In this document: positions 1 to 10,017 of the stretch, piece after piece
How positions within the stretch are numbered: the stretch's first letter is position 1
Layout of the letters: each line of letters starts with the position of its first letter
From: Volvox africanus
Lineage: Eukaryota; Chlorophyta; Chlorophyceae; Chlamydomonadales; Volvocaceae
Assembly (NCBI GenBank): GCA_030268105.1
Contig: BSDZ01000103.1
Coordinates: 186,001 to 250,000, forward strand
Direction of reading: 5' to 3'
DNA: 64,000 bases
Notes under the pieces: generated by a model
Database searches by the model: none
Told to the model about the DNA's origin: nothing
The model's input: only the letters and a program-made list of their open reading frames with translations
Position numbers and translations under genes: made by a program

Positions 1-362
1 CGGCGGCATTGGCGGCGGTGCTGGTATCACCGGGTGGGGGTGAGGTGGTCGGGGCAAAGGGGCCGCTGCGCGCGCAGGCATGTCACGGGAAGGCGGGAGG
101 GAAGGGGAAGGTGCACCCTTAAGCTGTGGCTTAAGAGTTGCCATGTAACCACCCTCTCTGACACCCGACGCCAGGGACAGCGCACGTGGGTTGGCGAATG
201 CTGGACCTCGGACGACAGAGGGTGGGACGAGAAGACCTTGGCGAAATGGCTGCTGGAGCATATCGGGCAACAAGAAAGCACACATACACACACGCACACG
301 ATGCCGAGGAAGCAGAGGTGCTCCGGGGTTCTCTCCCTATGCCCCAGCCCCCAGCTTCTTAC
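1..362. other. Left-edge segment, probably intron of the protease gene
   Basis: No exon of the protease could be recognised here on the minus strand, although the gene should continue in this direction. It holds a short CA/TG dinucleotide run near 280-300. A terminal exon with unusual sequence cannot be excluded. Confidence 0.3.
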
Positions 363-2357
363 TTGCAAAATGAGTTTTGCGCCAGGTAGGGGTACTCCGA
401 CTCCTGAGTGACGCCGCCCGCATCAACCACGTACTGGATGGTTGGTTCCACAAACCCTGTTTGAGCCATTGGGGGGCGGGGGATGAAAATGCCCTTTGGG
501 GGGGAGTCAGGGCCTTCACATCAACCCGCGTAAGAGCACGCACACACACATACATACACACGCACACACACATACACACGCACGTGTCATCTCACAAGCA
601 CCGTAATCTTGAGGAGGACAGATTGCGCATTGCCGTACTACGAATGAGAAAGCGGTAATAAATAGCAGTCATGGGAGTGGAGGCGTAAACCTGCCCTAGT
701 GATGCTACCCGTTTCGAAGTACGAACGTACGAACGTACCTCCTGCGCATCCATCGTTTCCGTAATCCCAGGCGCAGTCTACCAGCTGCTGCTCGCTGAAG
801 GAGAGGGACTGCCCTACGAGGAACAGACAGGTAGGGGCCGTAGCTGAGACGCAGGTCGGTTCCTCACGAGGAGGGTAAGGACCGTTTTGGGCACCATGAT
901 GTGGTCTGCTGGATTGATCGACGTGTTGATGTATTTTCCTCGGTACCCCCCCAGGGGCCACATCGGCAAACAAGGTGGATGCGATGTGGGCGGAGGGGGG
1001 GTACGGGGAGGGGGAGGGGGGGAAGGCGAATCCTGGTGCTGAGGAAGGGGCGGAAGATGATCCCTCACCCCCGGCCACCCCGCGCCGTTTAAAACTCAAT
1101 CGCCTGCTCTCCAATCTCCCCGCCAGCTATAATTGGATATTCAACCCCGGCAGTGATCACCCAGATTTGCCCTCTTCCTCCCTCTCTCCTCCCCCTCACC
1201 GGTTGCCTTGAACCAGGCGCCCTGCATGGCCCCCGCAGCGCTGAAAGCCTGGAGGAGCCAGGAGAAGCCACAAGGCCCACGGAGGCGGCAGGTGAATGAG
1301 ACGGCCGCCAAGACCACACACGCGGAAATCGGTATCTATCTATCGAGCGCCGGCTCCCGGGAGCGAAATAACCCCCCAACCCCAGCTCCCCTTCTCTCAC
1401 CCAGCAGCTCCCGCAGGACACCTGGTCCTTGACGCCCGGGCCGTCCGCACCCGTGCCGCGCCAATCCACGTTGGCGGGGAGTTGGTCGTTTGACAAGACA
1501 CGCTCATAGGTGCCCAGAGCCGCCGACCCCAGGCGCGTCCGGCCACCGCCGTTGGCTGCAGCACCTGCGGCACTGCTACTGCCACCTCCGCCCGCGGTGC
1601 TGCGCTTGAGGCCCAGCATGCCTGCCGCCCATTGCTCGTGAGTCAGGTGAGCGAAGCGATTGAGGGACAGGGTGTAGCTGGTGCCCTCCGCGACCGCGGA
1701 GGCGCCACCGCCGGCCCCAGCACTGCCACTAGCAGCGGATGTGGCGGATGTGGCGGCGTCACGGACTCGGCGGTTGTGCTCGTCCACGAATCGGGCGTTG
1801 GCCTCCAAGACGGTTTCGGAGCGAGTACGGAGTTCATTCAGGATACCGGAGGTGTCTTGGGCTGGGAGGGAAAGAGCGGTTTGCGGTAGTCGCGGCAGGC
1901 GGCAGAAGCGAAGCTCAAGTCAATAGATCCCAAACTGGAGGCACCTCCGAAACCTAGTGCCGACGGCGTGCCGTACATATCTGACGCATTATAAATATAT
2001 GTTTGACGAGATGTGGATCAGAAACGGAATCTCCAACTAACCAATCTATCGACGGAGTTCACCCCGCGCCGGGGCCTCATGACCTGCTTTACCAAACCAC
2101 TCTTGAGGGATGTCCGCGACGCAAAGACGGGTTGCCAGCCTATAGCTTCCTCGGGAAATCACAGAAGCCTCCACGTGGTCTCCCAGCAGACAGAAGAGCC
2201 CAGTCTCCCGTCCCTCCATCCATGCTGCCCAGCCCCCCCTCCACCCCTAGCCCCAGCCAGCCCTTCCACCTACCTGGCCCCAAAACAGCCGCTGGCAGCA
2301 ATGCGCCAACCCGAGCCGCCACTCCCCTCATACCAGTCAGGGCACCCCCATTCTCAA

Positions 2358-2393
<36 letters not shown>

Positions 2394-5219
2394 GCATGGC
2401 GGCCTTGCAGGTACCCGGCAGCGCGAATGCGGACGCGGCGATGGGGCCCGGCTTGAAGCGAGTGAACTCAATGACGTACTCGTCGAAATGGGACCCTGCC
2501 CAATCGCCAACAGCAACAGTGGCAGCAGCGGTGGCGGTGACGCCGGAGGCGGTGGGTGGCAACATGCCCAGGTTGGTTGAGGGAGGGTGTTGCGACGACC
2601 TGATACTTCAGCGAGCTATTAACGCACCGCTCAGGGCGTTGCGTCAGGATTGACATTGGGGCCGAGGACGTGTCGGGAGGGGGGAAGGAAAGGAACAGCA
2701 AGAGGAAGCTGCGAACGTGCCTGGCTTCTTATCAGGTTATCAGGGTCTTGTGACTTGCGATGGCGGTTTACCCGCATTGGCCGCGGAGAGCTACAGCTCG
2801 GCGGAGCGGGCATCTAAACTCCCGGCTCGGTGCACACAGCGAGGGCCTCCATCATCGAGCCACAGCTCCGGAACCATCACATCAACGAATCTAATTGATC
2901 TCCGGGTTCTAATTAACCCCACCATTTCTGTGGGAAAGGGAACTCGCGGTTTTAGCCCCCAGTGCCTCCGTTGTCGCCAGCGCTACCTTCTGCCCGCCAC
3001 CATTGCCACCACCATCATCACCACCCCCGGATACGCGGGGGCACAAATCGCAGTCCGCCATCGTCAAACGGATCCGGACCTTCAAACCGGATTCCCGCCT
3101 TCTCCCTTAATCTGTCGTGCCTTTGTCTGTCCCTCTCACCCGTAATCAGGTTCCGACCCATCATGTAGAACATGATCGGCCAGCCGTTGAGCGCCGTGTA
3201 GAACTGGTAGTTGGCGGTTTTCTCGCCGTTACGAACAGATAACTGCCAAAGGGAAGTTGGGGGTTTGTCTGTAAAAGCTCGGATGACCGACCCTGGCGCA
3301 TCTTTGGTACGTGGGGCTTATACAATGATATCCGCCATGCAAGGCCCTGGTGTAGTGACCATGATGAGGATGAGATGCCCTCTGGTCGTTCACTAAGGCT
3401 TTTCACAGCGGTGGTCCGGCCTGCTCCCGTATCAGGAACTGCTCCCCATACACACCTGCCATACTAGTGCCTCTGCGTTTCGGACCCGAGCCGTACCCGC
3501 GTACGACCAACCGCTGATGTCCGGCAGAGGCTGTGCACAGGTCAGCAAGAGGGGGATAGGGCATGAAATCCCAGGAACAAGGTTGGCTATGGAAGGGCCC
3601 CCAACTAAGGTTAACCGCAATTCCCCAATCCCAGGCTGTGCTTCCCCTCCATCACCCTCGGTGGCCTCACCCCGCCGTTGTGAAGCGCTGGGCCGTCAAA
3701 CCCTGCCATCGAATAGCCTCGCAACATCGCACTACAACATTCCCAACCCCTTTACACGGCACCATACTACCGGGCTGCTGCCGCTGTCCGCTGGGTGTCA
3801 TGAGAGGCGGCACGGCCGGTCGAAAGGCTGCCTTCACAGTCTTACCCTGACCGCCCCCCTGACCGCCTCCGCCTGCTCCTCCTGCTCTCCCTCCCCCTTC
3901 TTGCCATGTACCCACCGAGGCGGAATCTCCCTCCCCCAGTCCCAGCAGACCCATGAGGCTCTGCCGGGCTGTGGGGCCCACGGTGCCGTTCGCAAAGTCG
4001 CAAGTGACCTCCGTAATGCGCGGGTAGAGATTCCAGTAGTAGCCCTGACCGGGGCCGCGGAGGGGTCTGGAGCTTAGGGTGGGAGAGAGGATTCGGGCTG
4101 GTGGAGACAGACAGGTAGGAAGTTGATTTCGTTGCCAACTGACCCATCATTCGCTGCGGTTAGTCATCATTCCGGTAAGTCCCGTGCGTCGGGAATTGCG
4201 GACAATGCCAAGACACACACACACACACACACGTTGGAGGTGTCTATTAAAACAGCTCTGCTTCACCGCTTAGGGTTCACTGCTGCTGAACGACGGTTCA
4301 AACTGGGAAAAAACGAAATTCTCACCTCCTGCAGATTCCATCCGTTGCTGTCCATACCACCGTACACATCAAAGCGATACTTCTGGCCGGGTCCGTCCCA
4401 CCACACATGCACTGGGTACCTGCACGAGCACACAAGCAGGGTTCGTGGAGCCGCAACGAAGGAAGGAGGAAAAGAAGGAGGGAAGGAAGGAGGGAAGGAA
4501 GGAAAGGGGGCTGGAACGGGTTGCAAAGAGCAAAGAGGCGGGATCCACTGTCGGCAAGTTCCAAATCTCACAGAAGCTCCCATATGGAAACCCATATTAA
4601 GATGCAGATGAGCAGACGGATAGAATCGCTGGGTGCAGGTGTGGCGTGAGGTGGCCTGGGAGGGCTAGAGGGGACACCGGGCGGGCCTATGTACACATGG
4701 GCCTAGGCGGGCTCTGCGCCGTCGGAGGGTGAGAACAATGGAGGAAAAAGTTGAGGTTGAAAGTACTAGGGTTCATAGATGTAAAGTGCGAGGTAAGAGG
4801 AAGTGTCCAATGTTGTCCACCAACTTACGCAGGCAACATACATATACAGAGAAATGCCTTTCCAAGAGCACAGCCTAGCAACTACGTACTTGAGGCCTCC
4901 GGGTTGCATGGTTTGAACATAAGGGAGCGAAAGCGTGTATTCCACCTGCATCGCAACAGGGAAAGGTCAAAGAGGGATGAGTGTGGGACGATTCCTTGGC
5001 AGTTGAGGATCAGGAATAAACCCTAGTTCCCATATCTGAAAAGGTAATAACAATCCATCTGGGGCAATTAGTGCAATCTATGTTTACCTCATACGAGTCC
5101 GGCCATTTCGGAGGCCCTTGCACACGTATTTGTCCGCTCTGATCGCCATCCAACGCTCTTGCAGCATTTGCTTGCCCTGCTAGTAATAAAGGAAGAACCC
5201 CAAATAACAGTAGCTTCAT
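363..5219 (-). CDS. Secreted papain-family cysteine protease, 26/29-kDa protease / CfaD type (C-terminal exons missing)
   Basis: Peptidase C1A precursor, probably a secretory or lysosomal endoprotease. Proposed exons (minus): 5219-5088, 4945-4890, 4419-4326, 4044-3916, 3530-3456, 3242-3140, 2495-about 2359, 1861-1401, 1248-1200, 813-739, 456-363; phases agree except across the 2495/1861 join, where an exon may be missing. Exon 1 starts at the ATG at 5219 with a hydrophobic signal peptide (MKLLLFGVLPLLLAG). Exons 1-7 form the N-terminal domain known from insect 26/29-kDa proteases and Dictyostelium CfaD (PPKWPDSYE, YRFDVYGGMD, NGEKTANYQFY, GSHFDEYVIEF). The 1861-1401 exon has an I29-like propeptide (NARFVDEHNRRV, SLNRFAHLT) with a low-complexity Gly/Ala/Ser insert, then DQVSCGSCW with the catalytic Cys and oxyanion-hole Gln. 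Later exons give AFSAAGAMQGAWF, SEQQLVDCAWDYGNDGC and GGVTQESEYPYL. The His and Asn catalytic segments were not found in 1-362 and should lie beyond the left edge. Confidence 0.85.
2359..2391. repeat. (CTG/CAG)11 trinucleotide run at a protease exon boundary
   Basis: Eleven CTG units on the plus strand, reading as a Gln run on the coding (minus) strand directly before a CAG|GTTGAG donor-like site. If the exon extends this far, the N-terminal protease domain carries a poly-Gln tract; if the upstream GTACCT donor is used, the repeat is intronic. Confidence 0.8.
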
Positions 5220-7180
5220 ATTCAGCTTGCGTAACGAAAGGAAGAGAATGGGAAATTGAATGCTAGTCGGGCGATAGTTGTGCGATGTGAACCGCTGGAC
5301 GCAGATGTTTGCCGCTAATAGCTACAAGTAATAGAACGCATTAGTAAATACGTCGATAGTTCATTTCCTGTAATGCCTTCATCTCTTTACTGACGTTGCA
5401 CCGAGACCAAACCTCCAGCCATGCACTTTTTGCGACCACAAAATCATTGCAGTTGTAAGTTAGTTGTTGCTCTCGGAACAAAAGCCATTGCCATTTCTGT
5501 TACAATTGCACTGTGCTAATAAAGGCCTAGGTCAAGAACCGAAGGCCTGACGAACAACAAAAACAAGATAATAGGAACGACTATGCACGCGAATAAATAC
5601 AGCCCTGAGGACACGGGCTGAGGTAAGGCCCTTAGTTTAAATGCCTTACCGAGGCCTTACGCCTAACTAACCCGGCTTCCTAACGCAAGCCCGCAATAGT
5701 TCGTGCCCTGCCAGTAGTGTTGGCATTTCCTAAGGGCAATGTTACGATATATGCATCCCATGTAGCCTCACATATCCGCACTCGAGACGTGACATTTTAT
5801 CATCACTATTTTACCGGTTCGTCAACAGGAAGATATTGTTCACGCCATACTTTGCGTGATACGTGAGGAGTTCGAATCCTCTGTGTGGAAGATTATAATG
5901 CAACTGCAAGCAAAAACACGCTGGGAGAAGCTGAGAGCATGGTAATACTTAGCATCGAAATGCATCGATACTCAGGGGACCTCACATGGTTAGAACACGA
6001 TCAGATTGATGGGGGCAATAAGTCGTTATCCTGGATTTGAGGCCCGTCATCCTTAGCAACGGGCTCGATCCACCGGACACGAAAACTCCAAATCCCAGGG
6101 CCCCAGGGGCCCCCCATGGTCTTGGAACTGAACTGGAACACAAACCCGGACATACCGGACATACCACATAACAAAAGCACTGGTGAGCTGGAGGTGTTAC
6201 ACTACCAACACGTGGAAAAGGCTGCGCAATATGTAACCGTATCTAATCCCCTATCGTGATCTTAACTTTCTTGGCCAAGATCTATCCAGCAAGCAATCTC
6301 GGAGAGCCTCATTGGCGTGTGTAGCAGCACCACGTGATGACGTCACCTGCAACCCAACACAATTCCCATCCACGAAGGAAACCTCCAAAAGTGATACGAT
6401 GCAATGCTGGCAAGCAATGCTGTTCAAGCAATCCGGAGATATAAGAATCGAACCACCCATCGGGTCTAGGTCATGGTGTTTGAGGGAAGGGATGTAAGGA
6501 ACAAACTCCGAGGTCCCTATTGCGCCTGATGCAGCTGCCGATGTGTTCGGTGCTGTAATATAGGTGTTGTACAGTAGGGCACACTGATGACGCCTACGCA
6601 ATCAAAGGTTCCGCGGATCGCTTCACGGTCCCCCAGGCCGAGTGAATTGCCAAACAATCCCCAGGGTCGCCGACGGACCTGGTGCTTCTGTGGCAGGCGG
6701 CGGTGAGTTAGGGGCCAGCAGTTCCTTTGGCAGATCCCAGGCGGCGACAACCTCTGGATTGCTTTGCTTGTGAAGTACGATGTGCCCATCGTGGTGACAA
6801 ATAGCAACATGTGCTAAGTTACAAGAACCCGGATGCAAAAGTCGCTTAAGGTGGGCTGCTCCAATTCGGTTGGGCAAGCCAGCTGCTTACCTCACCTGAC
6901 CCCACCTGACCCCACCTGACCTCACCTGAACCCATGCATTTAACCCCCTCCCTGGGGGGTTTAATGCAGCCCCCGAATAAGTCGAATAAGTCGGAGGTTA
7001 TAATGGAATTATGTTCCATACGAATTATGCACACGCACGTACAAGCTGCTACATCATACACAATGCCCAATTAAATACAACAAATTACCCCGTACGGCAA
7101 TTACCTGCAGTAAGTACGGTCCCCTGTTCCCCCCCCGCTCTCCTGCGCAACTAACCCGGTGCTACCCGCATGCAAGATCC
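5220..7180. other. Intergenic region with short direct repeats and a hairpin
   Basis: About 2 kb without a recognisable gene; presumably contains the promoter of the protease gene, which reads left from 5219. A 10-bp unit of the type CTCACCTGAC/CCCACCTGAC occurs four times at 6891-6930. Immediately after, 6940-6964 forms a C5/G6 inverted repeat flanked by TTAA. Nothing else was identified. Confidence 0.4.
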
Positions 7181-7292
7181 AATAATCAGCACGCCACCAC
7201 CACCACCACCCGCGATACCCCATTAACCTCGTTTACAATAATCAGCACGCCACCACCACCACCACCCGCGATACCCCATTAACCTCGTTTAC
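7181..7292. repeat. 56-bp direct tandem duplication
   Basis: Two identical 56-bp units in tandem, 7181-7236 and 7237-7292, each starting AATAATCAGCACGCCACCAC and ending CCTCGTTTAC. No divergence was seen between the copies, which suggests a recent duplication or an assembly duplication. Confidence 0.95.
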
Positions 7293-7421
7293 ATTTTCCA
7301 GGGTGCAGTTGAGTGCAGAATGAACTGGGGCTGCAGGCAACGAATGAATCCCCGGGGAGGAACACCGGGGATAGTGGTAGTGCAGTTTGTCCCTTCCTCG
7401 AATGCTCGGTGTTGTGTGGGG

Positions 7422-7722
7422 GATGGATAGGGGGGTACAGCTTCACCCCTGGCCGCTACCCCCTGGCAGCAGTCCCCACCTTCCCCTGTATTTCGGGGCA
7501 CCCTCATCCGTTCAACCCTAGGTCCGAAATCAGCCCGGGTTCAGCACCTATGACCAACATCCATAGGAATCTGCCGGATCAACGGCGGCCTCAACTCCAC
7601 TCCTGCTGGTCGGCTCGCAAGTCGCTATACCCGAAGACTTTACCGTCCCTGAAACTCGGGGTCACATCCACCCTCAGCCAGTGGAGGAATAATTGTACTG
7701 TTCTCAGTCAGGATCGATTCAT
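7422..7722. repeat. Dispersed repeat, copy 1 (transposable element fragment)
   Basis: About 300 bp aligning in the same orientation with 53018-53310. Shared blocks include GATAGGGGGGTACA, TTTCGGGGCACCCTCATCC, GGTTCAGCACC and GGAATCTGCCG. The two copies lie 45 kb apart in unrelated surroundings, which fits a dispersed mobile element. No transposase or reverse transcriptase reading frame is visible here, so the class is unknown. Confidence 0.7.
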
Positions 7723-7830
7723 GGATGCAGAGGACTACGATATTTTGTTATATCGGCCAGCCCTAGCCGCCGATGGCTTTAAGATCCTTCAACTGATGTA
7801 AGTGTAAGTGTAAGTGTATGTGTGTGTGCC

Positions 7831-8215
7831 CCGGGCCGGTGGGCGTAGGGGCCGGTGGGCGTAGGGGCAGGTAGAAATCCGCGCATTTGGCGAGGGGGGC
7901 AGAGCACCTGGTTCAGCCTGACCCTGGTCCCGTCGTGGTTTCTATCGGGGTAGCAGTCTCTCTTAACGCCCGCAACGACAGCGGACCACAAAACATGATG
8001 ATAAGGTGGTCGCATGGCGCCAGTTAGGCTGCTGGGGACAAGCTGACAAGTGGCTGCCATTGTGGCGTTTCGGTTATGAGCTATCGGCACGTTTCACTAC
8101 GCAACGAAGTAGTCGCTTTACAACTGGGCGGGTCATCGGCCGCGCCTGCCCTGCCTCGCCCCTGCCCTCATCTGCCTCGTCCCTGCCCTCACCTGCCTCG
8201 CCCCTGCCCGGACAC
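7831..8215. repeat. Short GC-rich direct repeats
   Basis: A 16-bp unit (GCCGGTGGGCGTAGGG) repeats around 7833-7866, preceded by a GTAAGT/GTGTGT run near 7800-7828. A separate CTGCCTCGCCCCTGCCCT-type unit repeats at about 8143-8210. Between them no open reading frame of the neighbouring protease family was found. Confidence 0.6.
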
Positions 8216-8245
8216 AGCGGGAGCTTCCCCAACCCGTGCATAAAC

Positions 8246-8822
8246 CTGTGATGAGGTTATGACCCATCACGTAAAACCGTAGCGGTTGGGCGTTGTGCGC
8301 CGTGTAAAAGTGGTAGTTGGCGGTTTTCTCGCCATCAGAACAGATAACTGGCGGTTGGTACGTGAGTTGTAATCAACTGTTGTCAAGATTTTAAGGAAGT
8401 AATAGTTAAACATTCCCAATAGCTATTAAACGGGATAGGGGTTGGAAGAGTGAGAAGACGGAAGGGAATGAATTGTGAAACTGGGCGATGGAGGGGCGGG
8501 ATGGTGGGATGGCGGCCGGAAGGGGCCAGTGTTGGCGGGGAGCACTTTGCACACGTGAACGTGAACCGACCAGATCGTCCGACCCAGGGGTCGCCCCAAC
8601 AGCACCACCCGATCTGGTGCACAACGGCGGAAATGTGCAAACGCAGCCAAGGCAGCCACAGCCCCCATCGCCACCAGAATATAATGGGCGTTGTGCCAGA
8701 ATGCGTTCATACATGCGGTGACTTCCAACCTCCTTTGCTGGAATCCCACCCAAAGAGAGATTTTACCTCAGGCCCTCGGGTTGCATAGTTTTGAGGTAAT
8801 GGAGGGTCAGGGTGTACTCCAT
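8246..8822 (-). pseudogene. Broken partial copy of the cysteine protease gene
   Basis: Two exon-like segments match exons of the intact protease at 0.4-5.2 kb in order and strand. Segment 8822-8767 is 56 nt, the same length as intact exon 2, with good splice borders, and encodes MEYTLTLHYLKTMQPEGLR against VEYTLSLPYVQTMQPGGLK. Segment 8347-8246 encodes GEKTANYHFYTAHN and FYVMGHN, matching intact exon 6, and even the flanking CAGTTATCTGTTC is kept; it is 102 nt against 103, so the frame is shifted. The exons that should lie between them (protease exons 3-5) are absent from the 417 bp available, and no exon 1 or catalytic domain was found nearby. This is most simply a decayed, internally deleted duplicate; a divergent gene with very different intervening exons is less likely. 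Confidence 0.7.
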
Positions 8823-10017
8823 CTGCAGCCAAATTTGGAAAACGCATAGAGATAAGGCCCAATCGTTGTGCTTCTTAATCATGTTTATATAGATAACTTG
8901 TGAATATAAACACATGTGGGAATTTGGATATTGCAACCAGTTTTCAAGCTTTGCCGAGCTGTGCAACGATCCACTGCAGCAGAGAAGGTTACAAAGGTTA
9001 TGTGGGACCTTATACAATACAATAATAAGTCCACTGCATGTATCAATTGTTTTTGCTATTGATATGCAACATGCCATCCGTGACGGCCGCGACAGTTACA
9101 CATCAAGGGACGCCGCGCACGTCCATTACGTACATACCGATGCTGTCACGTGACGGCTGTTGGCGAAAGGAAGGGCAATGGTTAAACGAATGCTTTTTAG
9201 TTTTGCAAAATGAAATGAAGATATATCTTCATGTTTCTTAACATGGTTTGGTGACGACCAACACCGTTATCTGTTGCTTGCACGATTAATTCTTAACACA
9301 GCGATGCAAATGCAACATTTAATCTGATAAAGATAATACATGCACATTGAATGTGACATCCAGTGTTTGGAAAGACACTTGAGCTATTGCTTCTTCAGCC
9401 TCTTTGCCGTACTTCCCGACCCTGGAAAACTAAATGTCTGACAAACCAGCGAACTATCCTTGAATTCTGATTATAGAAATATGCATCGTTCGATTCGTAC
9501 AGCTTCGCATGATGTCGTGACATGATCGTCATTATTGCCTTGGCTACCAACGGGGTCCATCCACTGGCCGACCCCATGTGCTTTCATATGGGGCAGATAA
9601 CATATAATACTGAGCTGGAATCGCACGCTGTAATGTCTGGTGATTGCGTCAAGTTTTAACTGGCTACTATTATAATGCCAAGGTGTAAGCAAGGTGAAAA
9701 GGTATCCGTTGGATTGAAGTTCTCCATCGAACTACGTTCCTGAGACGCCAACTTAGGGGTTCACCCCTGGTCGCTGGACTTATTTCTTTGTCCTCTGGAG
9801 CTCGCCGCCCAGCTTTGAAGGTTGCAGCTGTGCCTTCGCGGTTGGCATGTCTTTTCATTGGGACTTTATGCCGTCTCTAACCTAACGCGAGACAAGTTAT
9901 CAAGTTTGCGTCGACTCGCTTCGGGGCTCCCTCGCACTCCGATCCTCGTTATTTGGGCGAGTGGCCCACAAGTCTAAGCAAGGACCTTTCTCCTCACTTG
10001 ACATTTCGACTGGTAAC
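8823..10017. other. Intergenic / 5' leader region
   Basis: About 1.2 kb with no recognised gene. The part after 9700 is more GC-rich and reads open into the 10018 gene without an in-frame ATG, so it probably includes that gene's promoter and 5' untranslated region. Confidence 0.4.

Noticed and set aside
5851..5890. tRNA-like B box (GAGTTCGAATCCTC)
   Set aside because: The T-arm stem does not pair with the loop in the right register, and no acceptor stem, D arm or anticodon arm could be placed around it.
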